Assembly: GCA_050331115.1 (NCBI GenBank)
Contig: JBHJHD010000169.1
Location: 1-13,068 of the forward strand
Direction: 5' to 3'
Source of the DNA: JBCCAG01 sp050331115
GTDB taxonomy: Bacteria; Cyanobacteriota; Cyanobacteriia; CAKZMO01
Length of the DNA: 13,068 nucleotides
Below the pieces are notes generated by a model, which saw nothing but the letters and a program-made list of their open reading frames with translations, did not search any database and had not been told where the DNA came from. Made by a program: the position numbers and the translations under genes. Below, piece after piece: positions 12,236-13,068 of this stretch. Every line of letters begins with the position of its first letter. The stretch's first letter is position 1.

Positions 12236-13068
12236 ATGTTTACCCACGTCAAGCCCACCGTCAGACACATTGCGCCGGATGATCTCAAGGGACGTGCTCT
12301 GATTAACGTGGTCTACGTCGTGCTGGAGCCGCAGTACCAGAGTGCGCTGTCGGCTGCCGTCCGCTCCATCAACGCTAACAATCCTAACGTCGCCGTTGAA
12401 ATCAGCGGCTATCTCCTCGAAGAGCTGCGCAGCCCCGAAAACTACGAGGCCTTTCAAAAAGACGTCGCCAAGGCCAACATCTTCATCGCCTCACTGATCT
12501 TTATCGAAGAGCTGGCCGAAAAGGTGGTTGAAGCCGTGCAGCCCCACCGCGATCGCCTCGACGCCGCCATCGTCTTCCCCTCCATGCCCCAGGTGATGCG
12601 GCTCAACAAGCTGGGCAGCTTCTCCATGGCGCAATTGGGCCAGTCGAAGAGCGCGATCGCCTCCTTTATGAAGAAGCGCAAGGAGAACTCGGGCAGCAGC
12701 TTCCAGGACGCCATGCTGAAGCTACTGCGCACCCTGCCCAAGGTGCTGAAGTATTTGCCGGTGGAAAAGGCCCAGGACGCCCGCAACTTCATGCTCAGCT
12801 TCCAGTACTGGCTGGGGGGCTCTTCGGAGAACCTGGAGAACTTCTTGCTGATGCTGGTGGATAAGTACGGCGACGTCCACGCCCCCGACGGCTCCGCCAT
12901 TGGCTACCAGGACCCCGTTACCTATCCCGACATGGGCATCTGGCACCCCCTGGCACCCGCCATGTTTGAGGACGTCAAGGAATACCTCAACTGGCACCAG
13001 TCTCGCCCCGACATTGGCGACGACCTGAAGGACCCGCTGGCCCCCTGCGTCGGCCTGGTGCTGCAGCG
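12236..13068 (+). CDS. chlH: magnesium chelatase subunit H (ChlH), 5' part, cut by the window edge
   Basis: This open frame has no stop before the right edge. ChlH is the large porphyrin-binding subunit of the Mg-chelatase (ChlH-ChlI-ChlD), which inserts Mg2+ into protoporphyrin IX at the entry to chlorophyll synthesis. It acts in the cytoplasm and at membranes. The 277 codons present begin MFTHVKPTVRHIAPDDLKG and contain highly conserved ChlH stretches: VVYVVLEPQYQSAL (25-38), EISGYLLEELRSPENY, ANIFIASLIFIEELA, HRDRLDAAIVFPSMPQVMRL, GSFSMAQLGQSKSAI, FMKKRKE, QDAMLKLLRTLPKVLKYLP and DARNFMLSFQYWLGGSSENL. Full ChlH is about 1,330 residues, so roughly a fifth is here. Start and Shine-Dalgarno site agree. 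The neighbouring DUF3754 gene is divergent, so the upstream region is its own. Confidence 0.96.
   Translation, partial: MFTHVKPTVRHIAPDDLKGRALINVVYVVLEPQYQSALSAAVRSINANNPNVAVEISGYLLEELRSPENYEAFQKDVAKANIFIASLIFIEELAEKVVEAVQPHRDRLDAAIVFPSMPQVMRLNKLGSFSMAQLGQSKSAIASFMKKRKENSGSSFQDAMLKLLRTLPKVLKYLPVEKAQDARNFMLSFQYWLGGSSENLENFLLMLVDKYGDVHAPDGSAIGYQDPVTYPDMGIWHPLAPAMFEDVKEYLNWHQSRPDIGDDLKDPLAPCVGLVLQ

Noticed and set aside
12093..12302. 69-aa plus-strand frame
   Set aside because: It runs through the chlH leader and into chlH in a wrong frame, and has no good start signal.
12203..12997. Minus-strand frames opposite chlH
   Set aside because: The plus strand encodes unmistakable ChlH sequence; these are antisense shadows.

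Overview
The window is a piece of a cyanobacterial chromosome. The octamer GCGATCGC (HIP1) occurs more than twenty times, mostly inside genes. The gene set is also cyanobacterial: ChlH of the magnesium chelatase, a DUF3120 membrane protein, an FHA-domain adenylyl cyclase of the Cya1 type, a MurF with the cyanobacterial DETYNAG motif, and an AMIN-domain envelope protein. The high GC content with many HIP1 sites would fit a Leptolyngbya/Nodosilinea-like lineage, but that placement is inference.

Layout. Positions 1-152 are non-coding and hold an abnormal G8/C18 homopolymer block. A minus-strand cluster follows (reading 3387 to 153): uppP (undecaprenyl-diphosphatase), a DUF512 radical-SAM protein with an N-terminal PDZ-like region, and a DUF62 S-adenosylmethionine hydrolase. 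The gaps are 78 and 34 bp, so an operon is plausible. A 329-bp divergent spacer separates uppP from plus-strand genes: the DUF3120 protein, the FHA-adenylyl cyclase (preceded by a leader that folds on paper into a three-way junction), a 746-aa AMIN-domain protein behind a good sigma70-type promoter, and murF. After a 277-bp AT-richer spacer comes a small exported protein resembling the cyanobacterial low-temperature-induced family. It faces a minus-strand DUF3754 (TMEM143-like) membrane protein, and a 12-bp perfect hairpin between them looks like a shared terminator. A 491-bp divergent spacer leads to the first 277 codons of chlH, which runs off the right edge.

How the genes relate. uppP (lipid-carrier recycling), murF (last cytoplasmic step of the muropeptide) and the AMIN protein (periplasmic or peptidoglycan-facing) share a cell-envelope theme without being one operon. 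The DUF512 and DUF62 genes are both linked to S-adenosylmethionine. The cyclase, DUF3120, DUF3754 and chlH genes look like ordinary cyanobacterial housekeeping and regulatory genes.

Two things stand out. First, tandem repeats with a period of 15 bp, or very close to it, occur at eight separate places: one in the 3' end of the DUF512 gene, five different families inside the AMIN gene, and two in non-coding DNA. Because two are non-coding, the 15-bp unit is not simply imposed by reading frame. Second, the leader upstream of the cyclase has a compact three-way-junction potential with a possible pseudoknot and a mutually exclusive downstream hairpin, as expected of a cis-regulatory RNA or small RNA. 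Neither is proven. I see no mobile element, CRISPR array, tRNA or rRNA.
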